Below, piece after piece: positions 53,264-61,325 of a stretch of DNA of 64,000 bases (the first letter of the stretch is position 1; the number at the start of each line of letters is the position of its first letter). The notes beneath the pieces were generated by a model, which was not told the origin of the DNA, ran no database searches, and saw only the letters and a list, made by a program, of their open reading frames with translations. The stretch lies in the NCBI GenBank assembly GCA_049325315.1, contig JBMONB010000084.1:1-64000 (forward strand). The letters run 5' to 3'. The translations under genes were made by a program, and so were the position numbers. Source of the DNA: JAWLHU01 sp049325315. Lineage in GTDB: Bacteria > Bacillota > Sulfobacillia > Symbiobacteriales > Symbiobacteriaceae.

Positions 53264-54397
53264 CTAACGGCCCTCCAGGGCGGAACCTGCCCGCGCCTGA
53301 AGATCGAGCAGCAGCGATTCCTCCAGGTGATCGGTGCCGATCTTCTCCTTGTGGCTCAGCATCTCCAGCGCCCGGTCGACCCGCTCCATCGCCTGCACGG
53401 TCTGGCCCTGGGCCAGCAGCACGGCGGCCTCACAGCGCAGCCGCCCGTAAGGTTCGATCGCCAGGCCGCCCTTGCCCCGGGCCAGGTAGGCGGCTGCCCG
53501 CTCTGCATCGCCGTCAAGCATGGCGCTGCCGTAGGCGGCCTCCAGGTAGTAGGCGGGGCGGATTGCAGGGGGCTGCAGATCGATCAGCTGCATGGCACGG
53601 GCGAGGTGGGCAGCGGCCGTCTCGCGGTTCTCCAGGTCGAGCGCCTGGTAGAAGGCGAGGATCTGCCCGGCCGCCTCGTCGGGGGTTCCATCGGCCAGCG
53701 TCGTTGCCTGCTCCAGCAGCCTGCCGGGCCACTGGGCGGGGCGCAGGCCGGCATAGATCAGGCCGGTGAGGGTGAAGAGGGCGGCGTCCCGCTCTGCCGG
53801 AGGGCCGCCCCGCCAGAAGCGGAGGAGGCGCCGCCCGTCGGAGGCGAGGCCCTTGTGGAAGGGGTTGAGGGCGGTCAGGGCGATGAACAGGGAGGCGCCG
53901 GCGAAGAGGCCGGCGAAGAGGCGCAGCGAGGGAGCGGGGGTGGGCTCGGTGGCCAGGTAGAGGCTCCCGGCCAGCAGGGCGCAGAGCAGGTTGATCAGGG
54001 GGCCGCCGGCGATCAGGATCGCCACGGGTCGCACAATGGGGCCGTCGTCAGGCGGTGAGGCCACCACCAGCCCGCCCGCCACCTTTCCGCTCCAGTTCCA
54101 CTCCATCTGGAGCCGGCCATCCTCCCGTTTGACAGAAAGGGGACCGATGACGAAGAGGCGGGGGCGGCAGCCGCCGACCCTGGCGAAGAGCACGTGGCCG
54201 ACCTCGTGCAGAATCACGGCCAGCAAGAGGGCCGCAGGGAAGAGGAGGATCGCCCAGAATCCGGCCTTGAGCCCACCTGTCGGTCCGGGCGTCGCCCCTA
54301 TCTCCCGACCGACCCACAGGCCGATCAGCAGGCCGGACACCACCACCAGCAGCAGCGAGAACAGACGGGGGAGCAGTGGCCGCGTTGGCCCGGCCAT
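53264..54397 (-). CDS. M50 (site-2-protease-like) membrane metalloprotease with TPR tail
   Basis: 377 residues. Zinc motif VILHEVGHVLFA lies in the second hydrophobic segment (near residue 63). GGPLINLLCAL and NPFHKGLASDGRRLL supply the later conserved Asn and the third ligand Asp. About four membrane helices span 10-185. The C-terminal 190 residues are helical repeats of the TPR kind (AEAYG-like turns such as YYLEAAYGSAMLDGDAERAA) facing the cytoplasm. It probably cleaves a membrane protein, for instance an anti-sigma factor; the partner is not apparent. Confidence 0.85.
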   Translation of the reverse strand: MAGPTRPLLPRLFSLLLVVVSGLLIGLWVGREIGATPGPTGGLKAGFWAILLFPAALLLAVILHEVGHVLFARVGGCRPRLFVIGPLSVKREDGRLQMEWNWSGKVAGGLVVASPPDDGPIVRPVAILIAGGPLINLLCALLAGSLYLATEPTPAPSLRLFAGLFAGASLFIALTALNPFHKGLASDGRRLLRFWRGGPPAERDAALFTLTGLIYAGLRPAQWPGRLLEQATTLADGTPDEAAGQILAFYQALDLENRETAAAHLARAMQLIDLQPPAIRPAYYLEAAYGSAMLDGDAERAAAYLARGKGGLAIEPYGRLRCEAAVLLAQGQTVQAMERVDRALEMLSHKEKIGTDHLEESLLLDLQARAGSALEGR

Positions 54398-54424
54398 GGC
54401 GGTCGGCCTCCTTCCGGAAGGGTC

Positions 54425-55648
54425 TCATCCACAGATCATAGCCTCCAGGTGCCTCGGGTAATACGTGAGCAGCATCATCCCCTGCTCCGTAATCAGTACG
54501 GTGTCGGAATGGCGGAAGCCCCCCAGCCCCTCTACGTAGATGCCGGGCTCTACGGTCCAGACCATGCCGGGCTGGAGAATCGTCTCGTCGCCGATGTCGA
54601 AGAAGGGGGCTTCGTGCCCCTCCATGCCGATGGCGTGGCCCACGTGGTGGCGCCAGTGGGGCATCAGGTTGCTCTTCTCGAAGAAGCGGCGGACCTCCCG
54701 GTCGACCTCGGCGGCCGGGATGCCCGGCTTAATGGTGGCAAAGGCCACCTCCTGGGCCTGGCACATGAGGTCAAAGTACTTGATCTGCTCCCGGCTGGGC
54801 TCGCCCACGAACATGGTCCGCTCCAATTCGGAGATGTAGCCGAGCACGTTGGCGCCGGCGCCGGTCACCAATACATCGCCCTTGCGCAGGGTGGCATTCA
54901 GGGTGACGGCGTGGGGGAAGTAGGAGTTCTTGCCGATCTGGCCCCGGAAGCCGGCGTGAGCGCCCACCCGGCCCATGCCGCCGGGCTTGAAGTCTGGGCC
55001 CAGGATTGCCAGCATGGCCGCCGTTGCCTCGGTGGAGGCCCGGGTGGAGATGTCGACCTCGGAGGCGCCATCGCGGGAGTAGGTCTGGAGGAGCCGGTGG
55101 GCCAGGTTGCCCCAGCGGCACGACTCCTTGATCAGTTCAATCTCCAGCGGCGACTTGATATAACGCATCTCCTCCACAAGGCGGGGAAGCAGGGTCAACT
55201 GCGCCTCGGGCAGCACCTCGGAGAGCCTGGGCCCCCGGTAGCCCCAGTAGGCCCCGTAGCCGTCGCCGTCGGCTCCCAGGCTGGACCTGTCTAATCCCAT
55301 CTCGGTCAAAAGGACCGAGAGACGCTTCATGGGATGGACATCGGTGGGGTACTCGGCGTAGTGGGCGATATGGTCGACGTAGGCCGCATGCTCGGCGTGC
55401 TCGACCTCCAGACGGGGCACGAAGAGGGCGGTCCGCCCATCGGCGGTGAGCACGAAGGCGACGGGCCGCTCGGTCGGGATAAAGCCAAAGCCGGTCAGCC
55501 AGTAGATGGAGAGCGCCCGGAAGAAGATGATCCCCTTCAGCCTCTTCTCCTCCAGGTGCTGGAGCACCCGGGCCCTGCGCTGGTCGAACTCAGACCGTGG
55601 GATGGCAAAGGTGTGGGCGATGGGGTAGTCGGTGATCGGCCTGGCCAT
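54425..55648 (-). CDS. M24-family creatinase/Xaa-Pro peptidase-like protein lacking metal ligands
   Basis: 407 residues from ATG 55648 (GGGAGGG upstream). N-terminal creatinase-type domain (1-165) and pita-bread domain (170-407). The expected ligand positions are altered: VTGAGANVLGY has Gly where the first Asp should be, SELERT has Glu for the second Asp, and GFRHSDTVLIT has Ser for the final Glu. His in VGHAIGMEGHE and Glu in TVEPGIYVEG remain. Creatinase itself is a metal-free member, so a non-peptidase hydrolase is possible. Confidence 0.85.
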   Translation of the reverse strand: MARPITDYPIAHTFAIPRSEFDQRRARVLQHLEEKRLKGIIFFRALSIYWLTGFGFIPTERPVAFVLTADGRTALFVPRLEVEHAEHAAYVDHIAHYAEYPTDVHPMKRLSVLLTEMGLDRSSLGADGDGYGAYWGYRGPRLSEVLPEAQLTLLPRLVEEMRYIKSPLEIELIKESCRWGNLAHRLLQTYSRDGASEVDISTRASTEATAAMLAILGPDFKPGGMGRVGAHAGFRGQIGKNSYFPHAVTLNATLRKGDVLVTGAGANVLGYISELERTMFVGEPSREQIKYFDLMCQAQEVAFATIKPGIPAAEVDREVRRFFEKSNLMPHWRHHVGHAIGMEGHEAPFFDIGDETILQPGMVWTVEPGIYVEGLGGFRHSDTVLITEQGMMLLTYYPRHLEAMICG

Positions 55649-55817
55649 GCAGCATCCCTCCCGAAAAGACTGGAATGGGTGAAAGATTCCCTGCATATCG
55701 GAACCGCTCCTGCCTGGGGGCGGCAAGATTGGCTCACCGTTCCGGCCGCGGAACCGCACGGCGACCGTGGGCGTCATATACGGGAGAATTCTCACGAACA
55801 TCCCCGAGGTGAACCCT

Positions 55818-57605
55818 ATGCGACGTGCACTGGCCGCCGCTCTGATGCTGATTCTGGTGGCCGCCGGGTGCAGCCGGCCCGCGACGCCCCCGCCGGCCCC
55901 CGCTGCGCCGCCCCCAGCCCCCGCCCCGCCCGCTGTTGGTCAGCCCGACCAGGCCGGGAAGCCGGCCCCCCCGACTCCCACAACCCCGGTGCCACCCAGC
56001 CCGCCGGTGGAGAAGCCGCCTGAGCCGCCTCCGGTCCGGCTCTACTTCGCCGTATATTACGCGGAGGAGGGGTGGGGCTTCTCCCATATCGGGGAGACGA
56101 CCCTCTCCGGCACGGAAGGCGTCGTTCCGACCGGCAGCTTCGCGCTTTCGATCGAACTGGCGGAGAAGATGGCCGCCGGCTGGACCAACGGCATTGAGGT
56201 TACAGGCGCGGCAGCCGAGGTGCAATCGGCGACGGACCGCCATGTGATCATCTCCCTGAAGGCGGGAGAGCCCGGCAGCGAGGTGCTCGTGAAGCTGCCG
56301 CCCATTGGCGGCCAGCCGGAGACCACCTACCGCCTGGTCCGCGCCGAACTGCCCCGTGCGGAGGTCGCCGTCCGAATCGACGGGAAGTGGACCCCGGTGG
56401 TCGGGGGCAGCGTCTACCCCCCGCGGGCTGACGCGATCCGGCTGAGCTTCGACCGGGCGATGGACCGGGAGTCGGTGGAGCGCCGCATTCGCAACCCGAA
56501 GCCCCCGGTCTTCAGCCCGCCCCTGACGCTGGAGAACGCCCGCCTGGAGTGGGTCGACGACAAGACCTTGGTGCTCCACCTGGAGAAGGCGCCCCCCGTG
56601 GTTGGCTTCTACCTGCGGGGCGCAGAGAGCGCGGACAGGCTCCTCCTGCCGGGTCAGCTGCCGGTTATCCGCTTTGGCGAACTGCCCAGGTTGGTGCGAG
56701 TGGACCTGGGCTCGGACAAGGAGGTGGAGATTACCCCGCTGCCGCCGGATCCGTCTGGTGTCCAACTCAGCCGTGATGGAAGCGCTGCGCTGGTTAACGC
56801 CACCATCTGGGAGACGGGGCCGCGTGGGGCCCGCTGGGTGCGGTGGCGCATTGAGACCCGGACCGGCAAGCGGGAGGAGCTTCCCCACGACTGGCGCACC
56901 TTCGTCTGGCTCGGTCCCGATGGCGCCCTCCGGAGCCTGATGACCGAGGGGAAGCGGCTGAATGACCTCGCCCTCTCGCCGGACGGAACCCGCCTCGCTG
57001 CGGTCCGCTCGGACGACTATGCCCGGTACGACTCCTCTGACTATCGCTTCCCCTTTGACCTGCTGATCCTTTCCCTGGAGGGGGAGGTGCTCCAGACCAT
57101 TGAGGACTTCGCCTGGAAGCTGCTGCCCCCAAAAGACGGGGTGGAGATGCACTTCAACCTGGTCTGGTCACCCGACGGCAAGCGGATCGCGGCCCAGTCT
57201 GACGACCGGGAGGGCGGGGCGATCGCCGTGGCCGATCTGACCACGGGAAAGGTCCGGCATGTTCGCGGCCTCCCGGAGGAGGTGAGTCTGCCCACGCGGT
57301 ACCGCCTGGCCTTCAACGGGGAGCTGTTCCTGCTGGGCCGGACCCTGCTGAACGAGAAGGGGGAGGTGCTGCGGGAACTCCCCCACGGAACCTTCAGCCC
57401 CGACGGGCGCTGGATTCTCTTCTCGCGGAGCGGGGCGGACTACTTCAACCCACCCTGGGGTGAGGTGGGCGTCGTCGAGGTGAAGAGCGGGGAGACCCGG
57501 ATGCTGGGCGAGGGGCTGCCCGCGGGCTGGACGCCCGATGGGCAGGCGCTGATCATACGCTGGGCCGACTGGGAACACCGGTATATCCAGGTGAGCATGA
57601 TCTAG
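55818..57605 (+). CDS. Lipoprotein with Pro-rich stalk and beta-propeller-like domain
   Basis: 595 residues from ATG 55818 (GAGGTG upstream). Signal peptide with lipobox VAAGC near residue 18, then a stalk of about 55 residues dominated by Pro and Ala. An Ig-like region (about 75-270) precedes WD/TolB-like repeats (LALSPDGTRLAAVRSD, LVWSPDGKRIAAQSDD, GTFSPDGRWILFSRSG, GWTPDGQALIIRW). Outer-surface protein; function unknown. Followed by a strong terminator. Confidence 0.82.
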   Translation: MRRALAAALMLILVAAGCSRPATPPPAPAAPPPAPAPPAVGQPDQAGKPAPPTPTTPVPPSPPVEKPPEPPPVRLYFAVYYAEEGWGFSHIGETTLSGTEGVVPTGSFALSIELAEKMAAGWTNGIEVTGAAAEVQSATDRHVIISLKAGEPGSEVLVKLPPIGGQPETTYRLVRAELPRAEVAVRIDGKWTPVVGGSVYPPRADAIRLSFDRAMDRESVERRIRNPKPPVFSPPLTLENARLEWVDDKTLVLHLEKAPPVVGFYLRGAESADRLLLPGQLPVIRFGELPRLVRVDLGSDKEVEITPLPPDPSGVQLSRDGSAALVNATIWETGPRGARWVRWRIETRTGKREELPHDWRTFVWLGPDGALRSLMTEGKRLNDLALSPDGTRLAAVRSDDYARYDSSDYRFPFDLLILSLEGEVLQTIEDFAWKLLPPKDGVEMHFNLVWSPDGKRIAAQSDDREGGAIAVADLTTGKVRHVRGLPEEVSLPTRYRLAFNGELFLLGRTLLNEKGEVLRELPHGTFSPDGRWILFSRSGADYFNPPWGEVGVVEVKSGETRMLGEGLPAGWTPDGQALIIRWADWEHRYIQVSMI

Positions 57606-57617
57606 CACCGTCTGTGC

Positions 57618-57653
57618 GAGCCGTCAGGTAGAGGACCTGGCGGCTCCGTTTTT
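57618..57653 (+). terminator. Strong rho-independent terminator
   Basis: A 12-bp stem GAGCCGTCAGGT / ACCTGGCGGCTC with one G-T pair and 5-base loop, then CGTTTTT. Confidence 0.92.
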
Positions 57654-57723
57654 CCCAGGGGGAGTTGTTGGCCTCTTTCTCACCTGGATTGGGCGCGGGG
57701 AGAAGGGTTTTCCTGGGGCTCTA

Positions 57724-57729
57724 TATAAT
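57724..57729 (+). promoter_or_regulatory. Consensus -10 box upstream of a small membrane protein
   Basis: TATAAT in an AT-rich stretch, but I see no good -35 at 16-18 bases. If used, the transcript has an unusually long leader of about 120 bases before the gene at 57857. The leader contains an ACCTGCATAG motif (57778-57787). Confidence 0.45.
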
Positions 57730-57856
57730 ACTCATGAAAACGCACTAATAGAGCTAAAAAGTTCTCTTTCATAAGGAACCTGCATAGCGTGCGGTAGAGA
57801 GATTGGGGGAGCGGTGGGCTGCCCCACATCATCATTTGGATAAGGGGACGATCGTG

Positions 57857-58042
57857 ATGTCACAGATTCTGACGCTTGGCGTGGTAGATCTGGCTCTGGG
57901 TCTTCTGGTGATGCTCCCTCTGTCGTTGGGTCTGCGGAAGAACGAAGGAATGTCCACGGCCTTTTACATGCTCTTTCAGGTCTGCATGCTGGTCGGGATC
58001 AGCCTCACGATGGTGGCGGGGGTTATGGTTTTGGCCCTGTAG
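57857..58042 (+). CDS. 61-residue membrane protein
   Basis: Two hydrophobic helices (about 6-24 and 37-58) separated by a charged loop (LRKNEGMST). ATG 57857 follows AAGGGG by 9 bases. No family recognised. It has its own promoter region and terminator, so it is a stand-alone gene. Confidence 0.65.
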   Translation: MSQILTLGVVDLALGLLVMLPLSLGLRKNEGMSTAFYMLFQVCMLVGISLTMVAGVMVLAL

Positions 58043-58067
58043 CAGCGAGACGGTCGCACAGCGAAGA

Positions 58068-58097
58068 GCCAGCGGGCATTGCAGGCCGCTGGCTTTT
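58068..58097 (+). terminator. Terminator
   Basis: Stem GCCAGCGG / CCGCTGGC followed by TTTTC. Confidence 0.85.
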
Positions 58098-58208
58098 CTG
58101 CGCGAAGTAGAGCGGGTGAACAGGAGTTCTCGACGGCGCCCTCACGGTGTCTCAAACCGTGACCCGGCAGGCGCCTGCCTGAATCTGTTTCGAGGAGGCG
58201 GTCCCCTC

Positions 58209-58811
58209 ATGCGCACCGTGGTGATTGCACAGCCCACCAGGCGGAAGCGACCGGAGCCATCGCCGGCCTGGCGCCTCTACGACGGCAGCCAGCAGCGGCT
58301 GGTGCAGGAGGGGCTCTCCCTGCTCTGGGATCGCTACGGCCACCGGGCGCTGATCGACGAGGTGCTGCTCTCGCCCTGGCACGGGCCCCTGGAGCCCGAC
58401 CGGGTGGTGGCGCCCTACGACTTCTCCTGGAAGCGCCGCCCCCGGGCAGAGGTGGAGCGCATGGTCCGGGAGACCCGGGTGGTGGAGCGGCTGCAGGAGG
58501 CGGTGGCGGGGTTCGACCTGGTGCTGGTTCTGCTGAGCAAGACCTACCTGGCGCCGCTCCGCCTTGCCCAGTGGGTGCCGGCCACGGCGCCCCAGCGCTG
58601 GCTCTTCTTTGCCAGCGGCGAGGGGCTGCCCTATCTGCCGGTGGCGGCCAATGCCCGGCGGGTGCCGGCGGGCACGCCCGAGGCCCGGGCGGCGCGGGTC
58701 AAGGTGCTCGACCTGAAGTCCTACCTCTTCCGAGCCCTTTGCAGGCGTGTGGCCGCGGAGGGCGAGGCGGCCCTGGAGGGGGCCTGGGAGGCGGCACAGG
58801 ACCTATCGTAA
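58209..58811 (+). CDS. DUF6884-like protein
   Basis: 200 residues from ATG 58209, 10 bases after GAGGAGG. Features resemble the DUF6884/YaaA-type nucleotide-associated fold: an N-terminal strand, LYDGSQQRLVQEG, a turn like the ILSAKYGL motif here as VLLSPWHGPLEPD, and VVAPYDFSW. The second half has FDLVLVLLSKTYLAPL. The assignment rests on pattern only. Very GC-rich, as its neighbours. Confidence 0.55.
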   Translation: MRTVVIAQPTRRKRPEPSPAWRLYDGSQQRLVQEGLSLLWDRYGHRALIDEVLLSPWHGPLEPDRVVAPYDFSWKRRPRAEVERMVRETRVVERLQEAVAGFDLVLVLLSKTYLAPLRLAQWVPATAPQRWLFFASGEGLPYLPVAANARRVPAGTPEARAARVKVLDLKSYLFRALCRRVAAEGEAALEGAWEAAQDLS

Positions 58812-58904
58812 CCTGCAAAATGGTGGCTCAAGCAGGGATGTGGAGGCCCGGCACCGTATCCTCCATCTGATCAGGATGGAGTAGAATCCAGGGGAGTGAC
58901 CCGC

Positions 58905-59738
58905 TTGCTGCACATTCTCGCCTTCATTATTGCCGTCGCGCCGGCTGGGGCGCTGCTCTGGTATATCCGCCATCTGGACAAGTACGAACCCGAGCCCTGG
59001 TACATAATTGGCCGGGCGATGTTTTTCGGGGCCCTCTCGGCGGTGCCTATCTACTTCGTGGAGGTCTTCTTACAGGGGATCAGCCCGTTTACCGGCTTTG
59101 CCGGCACGGTTTACGCCGCCTTTGTGGTGGCCGCCCTGACAGAGGAGACCGGCAAGGGGCTCTTCGCCTACGCCGCCATCTGGCGGAGGCGGGAGTTCAA
59201 CGAGGTAATGGACGGCATTGTCTACTTCGGCTCGGCCCACATGGGCTTTGCCATTGCCGAGAACCTGCTGTACGTCTTCGTGCGAGGCGACATCTACGAA
59301 GGGCTGTTGACCGCCATGGTCCGGACCACGACCGCTGTGCCGATGCACGTGGTGGTGGGCATGATCATGGGCTACCACATGGGGGTGGCCCGCTTTGCCC
59401 GCAGTGCCCAGGAGAAGTGGCTCCACGTGGCCGAGGCCTGGATTCTGCCGGTGCTGCTGCACGGGTTCTACAACGTGGGCAGCCTGAACCAGGAGACGGC
59501 GGTCAACGCCCTGATCGACCTGCTCCGCTACGGCTTCGGCTCCGCCCTGCTCTATGCGGCGGTGGTCGCCCTGTGGCTGATTCTGATGCCCCGGGTGCGC
59601 AAGGCGCAGCAGGCATCGCCCTTCCGGCCCATCGCTGCGATTCAGCTGGCGGCGGCGGATACGCCCTGCCCCTACTGTGGGGCCATCTACCCGGACGGCG
59701 GCAACTACTGCTCGAATTGCGGGCAGTCGGTGCGCTAA
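58905..59738 (+). CDS. PrsW-family membrane protease with C-terminal zinc ribbon
   Basis: 277 residues from TTG 58905 (8 bases after GGGGAG); GTG 58896 is the alternative. PrsW/CAAX-protease-like motifs: YEPEPW, LTEETGKG (Glu pair), DGIVYFGSAHMGFAIAEN, and the His residues in MHVVVGMIMGYHMG and LLHGFYN. About seven membrane helices. The tail has CPYCG and CSNCG, a zinc ribbon not usual for PrsW. PrsW in Bacillus subtilis cleaves the anti-sigma factor RsiW; no such factor is next to this gene. Confidence 0.88.
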   Translation: MLHILAFIIAVAPAGALLWYIRHLDKYEPEPWYIIGRAMFFGALSAVPIYFVEVFLQGISPFTGFAGTVYAAFVVAALTEETGKGLFAYAAIWRRREFNEVMDGIVYFGSAHMGFAIAENLLYVFVRGDIYEGLLTAMVRTTTAVPMHVVVGMIMGYHMGVARFARSAQEKWLHVAEAWILPVLLHGFYNVGSLNQETAVNALIDLLRYGFGSALLYAAVVALWLILMPRVRKAQQASPFRPIAAIQLAAADTPCPYCGAIYPDGGNYCSNCGQSVR

Positions 59739-59753
59739 CGCTCGAAAAGCGAA

Positions 59754-59780
59754 GGGACCGGCCAAAGTCAGGCCGGTCCC
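59754..59780. terminator. Bidirectional terminator
   Basis: A 10-bp perfect stem GGGACCGGCC / GGCCGGTCCC with a 7-base loop. Its right arm overlaps the last codons of the convergent gene. Confidence 0.75.
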
Positions 59781-60109
59781 TGTTCATGTCTGCGGCGCTC
59801 CTGCTCGAATGTGACGGCGCCGGCCAGCAGCATTGACACCAGCACCGACTGGTACCAGGCCGGGTCGGGAAAGATTGCCCGCCAGATGAGGACCCAGGTT
59901 GCCAGATGGCAGAGAAACTTGATCTGCCATGGCCAGTGGACAATCGCCAGGTTGGCCAGCCAGGAGAGCAGGACCAGGACGATGAAAAGGCTGTGGCTCA
60001 GTGTGCCGGACCTGAGCGTCCCCCCGATTCCCAGGGCCATCGACAGGCAGAAGCCTGCCCACCCCAGCGGTGTGGTGGGGTACCCGGCCAGGTAGAGCCG
60101 CTCGCGCAC
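59768..60109 (-). CDS. Small membrane protein of unknown function
   Basis: 113 residues with three to four hydrophobic segments (about 15-33, 40-57, 62-78, 85-100) and a charged tail (FEQERRRHEQG). GTG 60109 has GAGGTG upstream. Starts about 22 bases after the aminotransferase stop, so it may be cotranscribed with it. No family recognised. Confidence 0.7.
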   Translation of the reverse strand: MRERLYLAGYPTTPLGWAGFCLSMALGIGGTLRSGTLSHSLFIVLVLLSWLANLAIVHWPWQIKFLCHLATWVLIWRAIFPDPAWYQSVLVSMLLAGAVTFEQERRRHEQGPA

Positions 60110-60131
60110 GATCCATCACCTCGGAGCAAGG

Positions 60132-61322
60132 CTATGCCCGGACACGGTCGAGTATGCCGGCCCGGGCGATCCGCTCGACCGCTTCGGCCAGTCGCTCGGC
60201 GGGCTGGACCAGGGCGATGCGCACGTAACCCTCGCCACGGTCGCCAAAGCCGGAGCCAGGCACCACGGTGATGCCCGCCTCGTCGAGCAGGGTCATGGCG
60301 AAGTCCAGCGAGGAGGCATAGCCGGCCGGAATCGGCGCCCAGCAGAACATGGTCGCCCTCGGCAGCGGCACCGCCCAGCCTAGCCGGTTCAGGCCGCCCA
60401 CCAGCACGTCGCGCCGGTGCTGGTAGGTCTGGGCCATCTCAGCGACGCAGCTCTGCGGGCCAGTCAGCGCCGCCACCGCCGCCATCTGAATGGGCCGGAA
60501 GAGGCCGTAGTCGAGGTGGCTCTTCACCTCGGCCAGGAGCCCCACCAGGCGGGCATTGCCCACGGCGTAGGCGATGCGGGCGCCGGCCAGGTTAAAGGTC
60601 TTGGAGAGGGAGTTGAACTCAATGCCGACATCCATGGCGCCGGGGGTCTCCAGGAAGCTGGGCGGCCGGTAGCCGTCGAAGGTCAGTTCGCTGTAGGCTG
60701 CATCATGAAGGACGGCCACATCCCACCGGCGGGCGAAGGCGACCACCTCTTCGAAGAAGCCGGGCCGGACCACGGCGGAGAGCGGGTTGGAGGGGTAGTT
60801 CAGCACCAGCAGCCGGGCCCGCCTCTTCACGTCTTCGGGCAGCGCCTCCAGGTCGGGCAGGTAGCCCTGCGAGGCGTCGAGCGGCACGGGGTAGAGTTCC
60901 GCACCGGCCAGCACCGGTCCCGCGGCATAGATGGGGTAGCCGGGGTCTGGCACGAGCACCAGGTCGCCGGGGTCGGTCACCGCCTGGGCGATATGGGCCA
61001 GCCCCTCCTGCGAGCCGGTCAGCCCCAGCACCTGGGTGTCGGGGTTCAGGCTCACGCCGAACCGCTGCTGGTACCAGGCGGCGACCGCCTCCCGATAGAC
61101 GGGCAGGTCCCGCATTGGGTAGCCGTAGACGCCCCCGTCTCGCACCCCGGTGACCAGCGCCTCGATGACGTGGGGCGCCGGCGGCAGGTCGGGGCTGCCG
61201 ATGGAGAGGTTGATCACGTCTACGCCGCGGGCGAGGGTTCGCTTGCGGGCCTCATCCATCTGGGTGAAGACGGCGGAGGTGAGCTTCATCAGGCGGCCAG
61301 GTTTTTTCCCTCGGTCGGTCAT
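60132..61322 (-). CDS. Class I aminotransferase, DapL/AlaA-like
   Basis: 396 residues. PLP features: GLTGSQEGLAHIA, PDPGYPIYAAG, NYPSNPLSAVV (substrate Asn), HDAAYSELTFDG (pyridine Asp and Tyr), and EFNSLSKTFNLAGARI with the Schiff-base Lys. The pattern is that of the fold-type I group that includes LL-diaminopimelate and alanine aminotransferases. Exact substrate uncertain. GAAGGGGGTG precedes ATG. It starts 3 bases after the aminopeptidase gene. Confidence 0.88.
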   Translation of the reverse strand: MTDRGKKPGRLMKLTSAVFTQMDEARKRTLARGVDVINLSIGSPDLPPAPHVIEALVTGVRDGGVYGYPMRDLPVYREAVAAWYQQRFGVSLNPDTQVLGLTGSQEGLAHIAQAVTDPGDLVLVPDPGYPIYAAGPVLAGAELYPVPLDASQGYLPDLEALPEDVKRRARLLVLNYPSNPLSAVVRPGFFEEVVAFARRWDVAVLHDAAYSELTFDGYRPPSFLETPGAMDVGIEFNSLSKTFNLAGARIAYAVGNARLVGLLAEVKSHLDYGLFRPIQMAAVAALTGPQSCVAEMAQTYQHRRDVLVGGLNRLGWAVPLPRATMFCWAPIPAGYASSLDFAMTLLDEAGITVVPGSGFGDRGEGYVRIALVQPAERLAEAVERIARAGILDRVRA

Positions 61323-61325
61323 GTG

